Positions 52,423 to 63,709 of a stretch of DNA of 64,000 nucleotides are shown here, one piece after another. The notes below the pieces were generated by a model that saw nothing but the letters and a program-made list of their open reading frames with translations, searched no databases and was not told where the DNA came from. Position 1 is the first letter of the stretch; the number at the start of each line of letters is the position of its first letter. The stretch spans positions 124,001 through 188,000 of the forward strand of contig NZ_JAATEM010000002.1 in NCBI RefSeq assembly GCF_012034205.1, in the 5' to 3' direction. This stretch comes from Streptomyces composti. Lineage in GTDB: Bacteria; Actinomycetota; Actinomycetes; Streptomycetales; Streptomycetaceae. Position numbers and translations under genes: made by a program.

Positions 52423-53493
52423 ATGAACTGGGACGACACGGCCGACACCCCCGCCGCCGAGCGGCTCGTCGGCGCGTCCGCCGACCGCGAGGACCAGGCC
52501 GTCGAGGCCGCCCTGCGCCCCAAGGACCTGGGCGAGTTCATCGGCCAGGAGAAGGTCCGCGAACAACTCGACCTGGTGCTGCGCGCCGCCCGCGCCCGCG
52601 GCGCCACCGCCGACCATGTGCTGCTCTCCGGCGCCCCCGGCCTCGGCAAGACCACCCTCTCCATGATCATCGCGGCCGAGATGAACGCCCCCATCCGCAT
52701 CACCAGCGGCCCGGCCATCCAGCACGCGGGCGACCTCGCCGCGATCCTCTCCTCCCTCCAGGAGGGAGAGGTGCTCTTCCTCGACGAGATCCACCGCATG
52801 TCCCGGCCCGCCGAGGAGATGCTCTACATGGCCATGGAGGACTTCCGGGTCGACGTGATCGTCGGCAAGGGCCCCGGCGCCACCGCGATCCCGCTGGAGC
52901 TGCCCCCCTTCACCCTGGTCGGCGCCACCACCCGCGCCGGGCTGCTGCCGCCGCCGCTGCGCGACCGCTTCGGCTTCACCGCGCACATGGAGTTCTACGA
53001 GCCCGCCGAGCTGGAGCGGGTCATCCACCGGTCGGCGAGCCTGCTGGACGTCGAGATCGACGCCGACGGCGCCGCCGAGATCGCCGGCCGCTCCCGCGGC
53101 ACCCCGCGCATCGCCAACCGCCTGCTGCGCCGCGTCCGCGACTACGCACAGGTCAAGGCCGACGGCAGGATCACCCGGGAGATCGCATCGGCGGCCCTCG
53201 CCGTCTACGAGGTCGACGCCCGCGGCCTGGACCGGCTCGACCGGGCCGTCCTGGAGGCCCTGCTGAAGCTGTTCGGCGGGGGACCGGTGGGCCTGTCCAC
53301 GCTCGCCGTCGCGGTCGGCGAGGAACGTGAGACGGTGGAGGAGGTGGCCGAGCCCTTCCTGGTCCGGGAAGGGCTGCTCGCGCGCACGCCCCGCGGCCGG
53401 GTCGCCACCCCGGCGGCATGGGCGCATCTCGGCCTCACCCCGCCGCGCTCACAGGCCCCAGGAAACGGACAAGGGGACCTGTTCGGGGCGTGA
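52423..53493 (+). CDS. ruvB: Holliday junction branch-migration ATPase RuvB
   Basis: The 356-residue AAA+ protein has Walker [13 protein letters not shown], Walker [12 protein letters not shown], sensor 1 [10 protein letters not shown], and the sensor 2/arginine region [19 protein letters not shown], followed by the C-terminal winged helix. It drives branch migration with RuvA. ATG 52423 starts 25 bases after ruvA with an AGAGCTGAGG ribosome site. Confidence 0.97.
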   Translation: MNWDDTADTPAAERLVGASADREDQAVEAALRPKDLGEFIGQEKVREQLDLVLRAARARGATADHVLLSGAPGLGKTTLSMIIAAEMNAPIRITSGPAIQHAGDLAAILSSLQEGEVLFLDEIHRMSRPAEEMLYMAMEDFRVDVIVGKGPGATAIPLELPPFTLVGATTRAGLLPPPLRDRFGFTAHMEFYEPAELERVIHRSASLLDVEIDADGAAEIAGRSRGTPRIANRLLRRVRDYAQVKADGRITREIASAALAVYEVDARGLDRLDRAVLEALLKLFGGGPVGLSTLAVAVGEERETVEEVAEPFLVREGLLARTPRGRVATPAAWAHLGLTPPRSQAPGNGQGDLFGA

Positions 53494-53540
53494 CGGCGTG
53501 CATGGTGGCCGGGGCAGGAACCCCGGTGCCATGCTGAGCG

Positions 53541-53570
53541 TTGTTCCATGCGCGCGGACTCGCTTAGACT
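53541..53570 (+). promoter_or_regulatory. HrdB-type promoter of yajC
   Basis: TTGTTC (53541-53546) and TAGACT (53565-53570) are 18 bases apart. Transcription should start near 53577, giving a leader of about 80 bases before GTG 53659. Confidence 0.65.
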
Positions 53571-53658
53571 CCGCCGATGCCACCGTTGTCGGCGGCATCA
53601 CATACCCCCAACCATCAGGCCGTTCACCATCGCGGTCGTGTGAAGGAAGTTCCGACCC

Positions 53659-54135
53659 GTGAGTCTCCTGACCCTCCTCCCGTTCATTGTGCTCATCGGG
53701 GCCATGTTCCTGATGACCCGGTCGGCCAAGAAGAAGCAACAGCAGGCCATCGAGATGCGGAACCAGATGCAGCCCGGTTCCGGCGTCCGCACCATCGGGG
53801 GCATGTACGCCACGGTCAAGGAGGTCAATGAGGACACGGTCCTCCTCGACGCCGGACCGGGCGTCGAGCTGCTCTTCGCCAAGAACGCCATCGGTGCCGT
53901 GCTCAGCGACGACGAGTACAACCGCATCGTCCACGGCATCGAGCACGACCTGAAGTCCGACCTCGTGCCCGACGACGCCTCCTCCCTCACCGAGACCGAC
54001 GACTCCTCCGACGCTGCCGCCGCCTCCGACGACACGCCCGTCGACCTCGGCAAGAAGGACCAGGCCGACGACGCCGCCGAGGCGGAGACGGACGAGAAGC
54101 CGAAGAAGTCCGAGGGCGACTCCGAGGCGAAGTAG
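53659..54135 (+). CDS. yajC: Preprotein translocase accessory subunit YajC
   Basis: The 158-residue protein begins MSLLTLLPFIVLIGAMFLMT (single membrane helix), then the conserved SAKKKQQQAIEMRNQMQPGS and GMYATVKEVNEDTVLLDAGPG core. The last 50 residues are highly acidic (Asp/Glu/Lys), as in other streptomycetes. YajC joins SecDF at the translocon. GTG 53659 is the likely start, with GGAAG about 12 bases upstream. A strong hairpin separates it from secD. Confidence 0.93.
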   Translation: MSLLTLLPFIVLIGAMFLMTRSAKKKQQQAIEMRNQMQPGSGVRTIGGMYATVKEVNEDTVLLDAGPGVELLFAKNAIGAVLSDDEYNRIVHGIEHDLKSDLVPDDASSLTETDDSSDAAAASDDTPVDLGKKDQADDAAEAETDEKPKKSEGDSEAK

Positions 54136-54140
54136 TCATG

Positions 54141-54179
54141 TCGCGGGGCGCGCGGGGCAGGGCCCCGCGCGCCCCGCGA
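54141..54179 (+). terminator. Perfect 18-bp hairpin between yajC and secD
   Basis: Bases 54141-54158 pair with 54162-54179 around a three-base loop. It starts five bases after the yajC stop and should stop most transcription, so secD may need its own promoter between 54180 and 54269. Confidence 0.85.
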
Positions 54180-54269
54180 TGTGCCCAGCTCGCACGGAAT
54201 CCCTAGACCATGTCATGGCCGCCCGCCCGCCGACCCGGTGCGAGGCGGCCCGAGAGGGAGTACGAGAAG

Positions 54270-56027
54270 GTGGCAGCACCTAAGAAGGGCCGGAATGCGG
54301 GCGCCCAGAGCAAGCCATGGCGCTCACTGGCCCTGATCCTGATCGCCATCGTGGGGCTCACCGCGGGAATGTTCGCCTCCGGCCAGACCACCCCGCGACT
54401 GGGCATCGACCTGGCGGGCGGCACCAGCATCACGCTGCGTGCGGAACCCGAGGCGGGCCAGGAGTCCGCGATCAACAAGACCAACATGGACACGGCCGTC
54501 TCCATCATGGAGCGCCGGGTCAACGGTCTTGGCGTCTCGGAGGCCGAGGTCCAGACCCAGGGCGATCGCAACATCATCGTCAACATTCCCAAGGGCACCA
54601 ACTCCAAGCAGGCCCGGGAACAGGTCGGCACCACGGCCAAGCTGTACTTCCGCCCGGTGATCGCCCGGGAGGCGGGCGGTGCCGCTCCCACCCCCGAGGC
54701 TTCCTCGAGTCCTTCGGCCGGCTCCGGCAAGGCGGAGGACACGAAGGAGAAGGACGGGAAGAAGGACGAGAGCAGCTCGCCCAGCCCCTCGGCCACCTCT
54801 CAGGGACGCGCGGTCACCGACGGCCTCAAGGCCGACGCGAGCCCGTCCCCGAAGGCCTCCGAGTCCAAGGGATCCGGTGACGGGGACGGGGGCGGCAAGG
54901 GCGACGCGTCCGACCCGCAGAACAGCAAGCTGCAGGCCGAGTACGCCGCCCTCGACTGCACCAAGCCCGACCAGCGGACCACGGCGGGCAAGGGCGCCAA
55001 GCCCGACGAGGCCACCGTCGCCTGCGGTCAGGACTCGCAGGGCCAGTGGCAGAAGTACCTGCTCGGCCCGGCCGAGGTCGACGGCACCGACGTCGACGAC
55101 GCCCAGGCGGTCTACGACACCCAGGCCGGCACCGGCTGGAAGGTCACCCTCGGCTTCACGGACAAGGGCTCCAAGAAGTTCGCGAGCATCACCGGCAAGC
55201 TGGCCCAGCAGCAGTCCCCGCAGAACGAGTTCGCCATCGTTCTGGACGGCAACGTGGTCTCCAACCCGTACGTGACCCAGTCGCTGAGCAGCAACGCCGA
55301 GATCTCCGGCAACTTCACGCAGGAATCGGCCAAGAACCTGGCCAACGTCCTCTCCTACGGCGCCCTGCCGCTGACCTTCAAGGAGGACAGCGTCACCACC
55401 GTCACCGCCGCGCTCGGCGGTGAGCAGCTGCGGGCCGGTCTGATCGCCGGTGCCATCGGTCTCGCCCTGGTCGTCGCCTACCTGCTGATCTACTACCGGG
55501 GCCTGTCGTTCATCGCGATCGCCTCGCTGCTGGTCTCCGCGGCCCTCACGTACCTGATCATGTCGCTGCTCGGCCCGGCCATCGGCTTCGCGCTGAACCT
55601 CCCGGCCGTCTGCGGTGCCATCGTCGCCATCGGCATCACCGCGGACTCGTTCATCGTCTACTTCGAACGCGTCCGGGACGAGATCCGCGAGGGCCGCTCG
55701 CTGCGCCCCTCGGTGGAGCGGGCCTGGCCGCGCGCCCGGCGCACCATCCTGGTCTCCGACTTCGTGTCGTTCCTCGCCGCCGCGGTGCTCTTCGCCGTCA
55801 CCGTCGGCAAGGTCCAGGGCTTCGCGTTCACGCTGGGCCTGACCACCCTCCTCGACGTGGTGGTGGTCTTCCTGTTCACCAAGCCGCTGCTGACGCTGAT
55901 GGCCCGCCGGAAGTTCTTCGCGAGCGGCCACAAGTGGTCGGGCCTCGACCCCAAGGCGCTCGGCGCCAAGCCCCCGCTGCGCCGCACCCGCCGCCCCGCC
56001 GGTCCCGTCGAGACGAAGGAGGCGTGA
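54270..56027 (+). CDS. secD: Protein translocase subunit SecD
   Basis: Starting at GTG 54270 the protein has 585 residues. It shows helix 1 (LALILIAIVGLTAGMFASG), RLGIDLAGGTSITLRAEPEA, and the five C-terminal helices with GIGITADSFIVYFERVRDEI and LVSDFVSFLAAAVLFAVTVG. SecD uses the proton gradient to pull proteins out of the translocon. Residues about 137-215 of the extracellular domain are a Ser/Lys/Glu/Gly-rich disordered insert, flanked by two Cys (LDCTKPDQ, ATVACGQ) that could form a disulfide. It is coupled to secF, three bases downstream. Confidence 0.95.
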   Translation: MAAPKKGRNAGAQSKPWRSLALILIAIVGLTAGMFASGQTTPRLGIDLAGGTSITLRAEPEAGQESAINKTNMDTAVSIMERRVNGLGVSEAEVQTQGDRNIIVNIPKGTNSKQAREQVGTTAKLYFRPVIAREAGGAAPTPEASSSPSAGSGKAEDTKEKDGKKDESSSPSPSATSQGRAVTDGLKADASPSPKASESKGSGDGDGGGKGDASDPQNSKLQAEYAALDCTKPDQRTTAGKGAKPDEATVACGQDSQGQWQKYLLGPAEVDGTDVDDAQAVYDTQAGTGWKVTLGFTDKGSKKFASITGKLAQQQSPQNEFAIVLDGNVVSNPYVTQSLSSNAEISGNFTQESAKNLANVLSYGALPLTFKEDSVTTVTAALGGEQLRAGLIAGAIGLALVVAYLLIYYRGLSFIAIASLLVSAALTYLIMSLLGPAIGFALNLPAVCGAIVAIGITADSFIVYFERVRDEIREGRSLRPSVERAWPRARRTILVSDFVSFLAAAVLFAVTVGKVQGFAFTLGLTTLLDVVVVFLFTKPLLTLMARRKFFASGHKWSGLDPKALGAKPPLRRTRRPAGPVETKEA

Positions 56028-56030
56028 GCG

Positions 56031-57143
56031 ATGTCGAAACTCGGCACCCTCGGCGCCCGGTTGCACCATGGCGAGGTCGGCTACGACTTCGTCAAGAACC
56101 GCAAGATCTGGTACGGCATCTCCATCCTGATCACCATCACGGCCATCGTCGGCCTGGCGGTGCGCGGCCTGCACATGGGCATCGAGTTCCAGGGCGGAGC
56201 GGTCTTCAGCACCCCGAAGAACATGAGCGTCTCCGTCGCCCAGGCGGAGGAGTACGCGGAGGAGGCGTCGGGCCACGACGCCATCGTCCAGAAGCTGGGT
56301 GACGGCAGCCTGCGCATCCAGGTCGCGGGCATCGACACCAAGGCCTCGGACACCATCAAGGAGCAGCTGTCGGAGGACCTGAAGGTCGAGTCCGAGCAGA
56401 TCAACGCCGAACTCGTCGGTCCCAGCTGGGGCGAGCAGATCGCCAACAAGGCCTGGCAGGGCCTGGGCATCTTCCTGGTCCTCGTGGTGATCTATCTGGC
56501 GATCGCCTTCGAATGGCGCATGGCGTTCGCCGCGTTCGTCGCCCTGATCCACGACATCACCATCACCGTCGGCGTCTACGCCCTGGTGGGCTTCGAGGTC
56601 ACCCCGGGCACGGTGATCGGTCTGCTCACCATCCTCGGTTACTCGCTCTACGACACGGTCGTCGTCTTCGACAGCCTCAAGGAGCAGACCAAGGACATCA
56701 CCAAGCAGACCCGCTGGACCTACAGCGAGATCGCCAACCGCTCGATCAACAGCACCCTGGTCCGCTCCATCAACACCACGGTGGTCGCGCTGCTGCCGGT
56801 CGCCGGACTGCTGTTCATCGGCGGCGGCGTCCTGGGCGCCGGCATGCTGAACGACATCTCCCTGTCGCTGTTCGTCGGCCTCGCCGCCGGTGCGTACTCC
56901 TCGATCTTCATCGCCACCCCGCTCGTCGCCGACCTCAAGGAACGCGACCCCGCGATGAAGGCGCTGAAGAAGCGGGTGCTCGCCAAGCGGGCACAGGGCA
57001 AGTCCGCGCCGGAGCCCGAGCCCGTCGGCAGCGGCGGCCTCGGAGGCGGGACGCAGGACGCCGCTCCCGCGGTGGTCGGCCCCCGCAACCAGCCCGCGTC
57101 CCGCAGCCGCGGCCGCGGCCGTCCCTCGGGGAAGCGCCGATGA
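56031..57143 (+). CDS. secF: Protein translocase subunit SecF
   Basis: The 370-residue protein has the first helix (IWYGISILITITAIVGLAV), the GIEFQGGAVF motif, and the conserved membrane blocks LGYSLYDTVVVFDSLKEQT and NRSINSTLVRSINTTVVALL. The last 50 residues are Arg/Gly-rich and cytosolic. It pairs with SecD. ATG 56031 is three bases after the secD stop, and its own stop overlaps the apt ATG by four bases, so secD-secF-apt is one operon. Confidence 0.95.
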   Translation: MSKLGTLGARLHHGEVGYDFVKNRKIWYGISILITITAIVGLAVRGLHMGIEFQGGAVFSTPKNMSVSVAQAEEYAEEASGHDAIVQKLGDGSLRIQVAGIDTKASDTIKEQLSEDLKVESEQINAELVGPSWGEQIANKAWQGLGIFLVLVVIYLAIAFEWRMAFAAFVALIHDITITVGVYALVGFEVTPGTVIGLLTILGYSLYDTVVVFDSLKEQTKDITKQTRWTYSEIANRSINSTLVRSINTTVVALLPVAGLLFIGGGVLGAGMLNDISLSLFVGLAAGAYSSIFIATPLVADLKERDPAMKALKKRVLAKRAQGKSAPEPEPVGSGGLGGGTQDAAPAVVGPRNQPASRSRGRGRPSGKRR

Positions 57144-57679
57144 CCGAGATCCGGGATCTGCTGCTCAGCCGCATCCGTGACGTGGCCGACTACCCGCAGC
57201 CGGGGGTGATGTTCAAGGACATCACGCCCCTGCTGGCGGACCCGGCGGCCTTCACCGCGCTCACCGACGAGCTGGCCGGCATCGCCGGTCAGACCGGCGC
57301 CACCAAGGTCATCGGCCTGGAGGCGCGCGGCTTCATCCTGGGCGCCCCGGTGGCCGTCCGCGCGGGCCTCGGCTTCGTGCCCGTGCGCAAGGCGGGCAAG
57401 CTCCCCGGAGCCACCCTCAGCCAGGCCTACGAGCTGGAGTACGGCTCCGCCGAGATCGAGGTGCACGCGGAGGACCTGGGAGGCGACGACCGGGTCCTGA
57501 TCGTCGACGACGTGCTGGCCACCGGCGGCACCGCCGAGGCGTCCGTCCAGCTCGTCCGCCGGGCCGGCGCCGAGGTCGCGGGCCTGGCCGTCCTGATGGA
57601 GCTCGGCTTCCTCGGCGGCCGGGAACGCCTGGAGCCCGCCCTCGCGGGCGCCCCCCTGGAGGCCCTGCTGCGCCTGTGA
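57140..57679 (+). CDS. apt: Adenine phosphoribosyltransferase
   Basis: The 179-residue enzyme has DYPQPGVMFKDITPLL, ARGFILGAPVA, and the PRPP-binding motif RVLIVDDVLATGGTAEA. It salvages adenine to AMP. ATG 57140 overlaps the secF stop. The secDF-apt-relA order is conserved in actinobacteria and links purine salvage with ppGpp metabolism. A 17-bp terminator follows. Confidence 0.96.
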   Translation: MTEIRDLLLSRIRDVADYPQPGVMFKDITPLLADPAAFTALTDELAGIAGQTGATKVIGLEARGFILGAPVAVRAGLGFVPVRKAGKLPGATLSQAYELEYGSAEIEVHAEDLGGDDRVLIVDDVLATGGTAEASVQLVRRAGAEVAGLAVLMELGFLGGRERLEPALAGAPLEALLRL

Positions 57680-57700
57680 GGCCCAGCGGTCCGCTGCCAC

Positions 57701-57756
57701 CGACGGTGCCCCCGCCGCCCGCCCCGCCCGGACGGGGAGCGGCGGGGGCACCGTCG
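57701..57756 (+). terminator. Terminator after apt
   Basis: CGACGGTGCCCCCGCCG (57701-57717) pairs perfectly with 57740-57756; the 22-base loop can itself fold. It separates secDF-apt from relA. Confidence 0.8.
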
Positions 57757-57945
57757 CGTCGGCGCCTTCCCGGCGCCGGCGCCCCGCCGCGGGGAGCGGA
57801 CCAGGAGGAATCAGACGCAGGTCCCGGGCGTTTTTCCGGTTGACCGTCCTCACACCGGACAACAGGAGATCGAACGGTCCAGGATCGCTACCATGGGATC
57901 TCCGGAGCCTGACCGGGGGACCCGGATCGCGCACGAGGAGTCCTC

Positions 57946-60474
<2,529 letters not shown>

Positions 60475-60577
60475 CCCGCGGCGCACCAGCGCCCGGAGCG
60501 AGGCGGAGAGTCCGGCCGGCGGCGGCGAGGGACGAGAACGACAAGAGGCGACGACAAGGACGACGACACGAGACGAC

Positions 60578-60612
60578 AAGAGGGGCTCCCGTACGGTACG
60601 GGAGCCCCTCTT
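60578..60612. terminator. Bidirectional 17-bp hairpin between relA and the DUF349 gene
   Basis: Bases 60578-60594 pair perfectly with 60596-60612. The hairpin lies between the convergent relA and DUF349 genes and is flanked by TT and AA, so it can work on both strands. Confidence 0.88.
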
Positions 60613-60624
60613 CCGTGCCCGGTG

Positions 60625-61854
60625 TCAGCCGCCGAACTCCTGCAGACCCTTCAGAGCCTGGTCGAGCAGGGCCTGGCGGCCCTCCAGCTCGCGCTCCAGC
60701 TTCTCCGCCTTGGCGGTGTTGCCCTGGGCGCGGGCCTGCTCGATCTCGCCCTTGAGCTTGTCCACGGCAGCCTGCAGCTGGCCGGTCAGACCCTCGGCGC
60801 GCGCCCGGGCCTCCGGGTTGGTGCGCCGCCACTCGGCCTCCTCGGCCTCCTGGATCGCCCGCTCCACCGCGTGCATCCGGCCCTCGACCTTCGGGCGGGC
60901 GTCCCGCGGCACATGGCCGATGGTCTCCCAGCGCTCGTTGATCGCACGGAACGCGGCCCGCGCCGCCTTCAGGTCCGTGATCGGCAGCAGCTTCTCGGCC
61001 TCCTCGGCCAGTTCCTCCTTCAGCTTGAGGTTCTCCGCCTGCTCGGCGTCACGCTCGGCGAACACCGCGCTGCGCGCCGCGAAGAAGATGTCCTGGGCGC
61101 CGCGGAAGCGGTTCCACAGGTCCTCCTCGTGCTCGCGCTGGGCGCGTCCCGCGGCCTTCCACTCCGCCATCAGCTCCCGGTAGCGCGCCGCCGTCGGACC
61201 CCAGTCCGTCGAGTCCGACAGCGCCTCCGCCTCGGCGACCAGCCGCTCCTTGATGCGGCGGGCCTCCTCGCGCTGTGCGTCCAGCTGCGCGAAGTGCTGC
61301 TTGCGCCGCTTGGAGAACTGCGACCGGGCGTGCGAGAACCGGTGCCACAGTTCGTCGTCCGACTTGCGGTCCAGCCGCGGCAGGCTCTTCCAGGTCTCCA
61401 CCAGCGCCCGCAGCCGCTCACCGGCCGCCCGCCACTGATCGGAGGTGGCCAGCTGCTCCGCCTCGCTGACCAGCTCCTCCTTGGCCCGCCGCGCCTCCTC
61501 GGCCTGCCGGGCCCGCTGCGCCTTGCGTTCCTCGCGGCGCTTCTCCACCAGCTCCACGAGCTTGTCCAGCCGGACCTTCAGGGCGTCCAGGTCACCCACC
61601 GCGTGATGGGCGTCCACCTGCTCGCGGATGTGCTCGATCGCGGCCAGGGCGTCCTTCGACGACAGGTCGGTGGTCTTCACTCGCTTCTCGAGGAGGCCGA
61701 TCTCGACAACCAGGCCCTCGTACTTGCGCTCGAAGTAGGCCAGAGCCTCCTCGGGGGAGCCTGCCTGCCAGGAACCGACGACCTTCTCGCCGTCGGCCGT
61801 ACGCACGTACACGGTCCCCGTCTCGTCGACGCGGCCCCACGGGTCGCTGCTCAC
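60625..61854 (-). CDS. DUF349 repeat coiled-coil protein
   Basis: The 409-residue protein from GTG 61854 (GGAGGAGG seven bases upstream) has three DUF349-type repeats, each with a Trp-x-Pro/Leu and Leu-Trp-x-Arg-Phe pattern (WKSLPRLDRKSDDELWHRF, WKAAGRAQREHEEDLWNRF, WETIGHVPRDARPKVEGRM). It ends in a long charged coiled coil. DUF349 proteins occur near relA in many actinobacteria; their function is not established, though a link to ribosome or stress physiology has been proposed. No membrane segment is seen. Confidence 0.85.
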   Translation of the reverse strand: MSSDPWGRVDETGTVYVRTADGEKVVGSWQAGSPEEALAYFERKYEGLVVEIGLLEKRVKTTDLSSKDALAAIEHIREQVDAHHAVGDLDALKVRLDKLVELVEKRREERKAQRARQAEEARRAKEELVSEAEQLATSDQWRAAGERLRALVETWKSLPRLDRKSDDELWHRFSHARSQFSKRRKQHFAQLDAQREEARRIKERLVAEAEALSDSTDWGPTAARYRELMAEWKAAGRAQREHEEDLWNRFRGAQDIFFAARSAVFAERDAEQAENLKLKEELAEEAEKLLPITDLKAARAAFRAINERWETIGHVPRDARPKVEGRMHAVERAIQEAEEAEWRRTNPEARARAEGLTGQLQAAVDKLKGEIEQARAQGNTAKAEKLERELEGRQALLDQALKGLQEFGG

Positions 61855-61989
61855 AGCGCCTCCTCCACATGATGCCTGCGAGTCGCTTGTGCTCCCCCGG
61901 GCATCGTCCACAGTTTCGTCACGGCCAACATAGGCGACCGACGGGATGCCTGTCCGCATCCCGCGCGACCGAAATCTCGCAGATGGGGG

Positions 61990-62811
61990 TCAGGATTTCG
62001 TGACGCTCGCCTTGTCGATCACGACCGTCGCGTTGGGCGCCCCGTCGCCCATGCCCGTGCTCTCCCCGGCCTTGGCGATCTTCTGCAGTACCTTCATGCC
62101 GGCCTTCGAGACCGTACCGAACGGTGTGTAGTTGGGCGGCAGCTGGCTGTCCTTGTAGACCAGGAAGAACTGGCTGCCTCCACTGTTCTTCTGCCCGGTG
62201 TTCGCCATCGCGACCGTGCCGGCCGGATAGATGTTGTCCTTGAGGCTCTTGTCCTTCAGATTCTCGTCCGGGATCGTGTAGCCCGGCCCGCCGGTGCCCA
62301 TGCCCGTGGGGTCGCCGCACTGCAGGACATAAATGCCCTGAGTGGTCAGCCGGTGGCACTTGGTGTGGTCGAAGTAGCCCTGGCCGGCCAGGAACTCGAA
62401 CGAGTTGACCGTGTGCGGCGCCGCCGACGCCTTCATCGCCACGTCTATCTCACCGCATGTGGTGTCCAGTTTCAGCGTGTACTTCGCCGACTTGTCGATC
62501 TCGAGCGCCGGCTCCTTCTTCCACGTCTTGTTCTTCGGCTCGCCCGGGGCCGGCTTGTCACAGGGGTCCGGCGCCTTGCTGGTCGGGGAGGCGCTGGGGG
62601 TGATCTCCGCGCTCGCGTTGGTCTTCTCGTCGTCCTGCTTGAGCACCCCGGTCGTGTACAGCGCCAGGCTGCCGATCAGGACGACGCCGAGCACCGAAGC
62701 GATCACCGAGTTGCGGATGCGCGCCTTGCGCCGCGCTTCGATACGCCGCTGCTGCTGCCGCAAGAACTTCTCCCGGGCGAGCTGACGCCGCCGCTGTTCC
62801 TGGCTGACCAC
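61990..62811 (-). CDS. Membrane-anchored cyclophilin-type peptidyl-prolyl isomerase
   Basis: The 273-residue protein has a basic N-terminus (EQRRRQLAREKFLRQQQRRI), one membrane helix (~34-55, SVIASVLGVVLIGSLALYTT), a Ser/Pro/Lys linker and a cyclophilin domain (~105-270). The domain shows HRLTTQGIYVLQCGDPTGMG and GTVAMANTGQKNSGGSQFFL. The usual FMIQGGD is YVLQCGD, with Cys replacing Gly. It should face outside and assist folding of secreted proteins, which fits the nearby secDF genes. GTG 62811 is the start. Confidence 0.9.
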   Translation of the reverse strand: MVSQEQRRRQLAREKFLRQQQRRIEARRKARIRNSVIASVLGVVLIGSLALYTTGVLKQDDEKTNASAEITPSASPTSKAPDPCDKPAPGEPKNKTWKKEPALEIDKSAKYTLKLDTTCGEIDVAMKASAAPHTVNSFEFLAGQGYFDHTKCHRLTTQGIYVLQCGDPTGMGTGGPGYTIPDENLKDKSLKDNIYPAGTVAMANTGQKNSGGSQFFLVYKDSQLPPNYTPFGTVSKAGMKVLQKIAKAGESTGMGDGAPNATVVIDKASVTKS

Positions 62812-62990
62812 CGGGTTAACTCCTCATGCGTCTCGTGTGTCGACCGGTACGCGTGCGTGCGGTGAGCCGACCGTCTGCGTGTGACCCGTACCGTATATGG
62901 GTTCGCTGAGGATTCGGCAGCGCCGGTAGGCTCTGACCGCGGGCTCGGCCCGCCGCAAGCCTTGTGTACCGACTCGAACGAAGGACGATC

Positions 62991-63698
62991 GTGCTCATTG
63001 CCGGGTTCCCCGCCGGAGCATGGGGGACGAACTGTTATCTCGTCGCCCCCGCAGCCGGTGAGGAGTGCGTGATCATCGACCCCGGCCACCAGGCCGCGCC
63101 CGGAGTGGAGGAGGCGGTCCGCAAGCACCGGCTGAAGCCGGTCGCCGTCGTCCTCACGCACGGCCACATCGACCACGTCGCCTCGGTCGTCCCCGTCTGC
63201 GGCGCCCACGACGTGCCGGCCTGGATCCACCCCGAGGACCGGTACATGATGAGCGACCCCGAGAAGGCGCTGGGCCGCTCCATCGGGATGCCGCTGCTCG
63301 GCGAGCTGACCGTGGGGGAGCCGGACGACGTCAAGGAGCTGGCCGACGGCGCGAAGCTGCAGCTGGCGGGTCTGGAGTTCGGCGTCTCGCACGCGCCGGG
63401 CCATACCAAGGGGTCGGTGACCTTCGGCCTGCCCGAGGCGGCGGACATCCCGCCGATCCTGTTCTCGGGCGACCTGCTGTTCGCCGGCTCCATCGGACGC
63501 ACCGACCTGCCCGGCGGTGACATGGCCGAGATGCTCGACTCGCTGGCCCGCGTGTGCCTGCCGCTCGACGACTCGACCGTGGTGCTGTCCGGCCACGGCC
63601 CCCAGACCACCATCGGCCAGGAGCGCGCCACCAACCCGTATCTGCGGCAGGTGGCCGCCGGCCTGGGAGCCCAGGAGGCTCCCCGACGAGGAATGTGA
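62991..63698 (+). CDS. MBL-fold metallohydrolase (glyoxalase II-like)
   Basis: The 235-residue protein has the metallo-beta-lactamase motifs: [12 protein letters not shown] (metal ligands), [15 protein letters not shown] (His), [20 protein letters not shown] (bridging Asp) and [15 protein letters not shown] (last His). This pattern is of the glyoxalase II type, hydrolysing thioesters such as S-acyl thiols. The thiol in streptomycetes would be mycothiol or another, which the sequence cannot decide. GTG 62991 follows GAAGGA by eight bases. hisS follows 11 bases downstream. Confidence 0.88.
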   Translation: MLIAGFPAGAWGTNCYLVAPAAGEECVIIDPGHQAAPGVEEAVRKHRLKPVAVVLTHGHIDHVASVVPVCGAHDVPAWIHPEDRYMMSDPEKALGRSIGMPLLGELTVGEPDDVKELADGAKLQLAGLEFGVSHAPGHTKGSVTFGLPEAADIPPILFSGDLLFAGSIGRTDLPGGDMAEMLDSLARVCLPLDDSTVVLSGHGPQTTIGQERATNPYLRQVAAGLGAQEAPRRGM

Positions 63699-63709
63699 CG
63701 AGACCTTCC

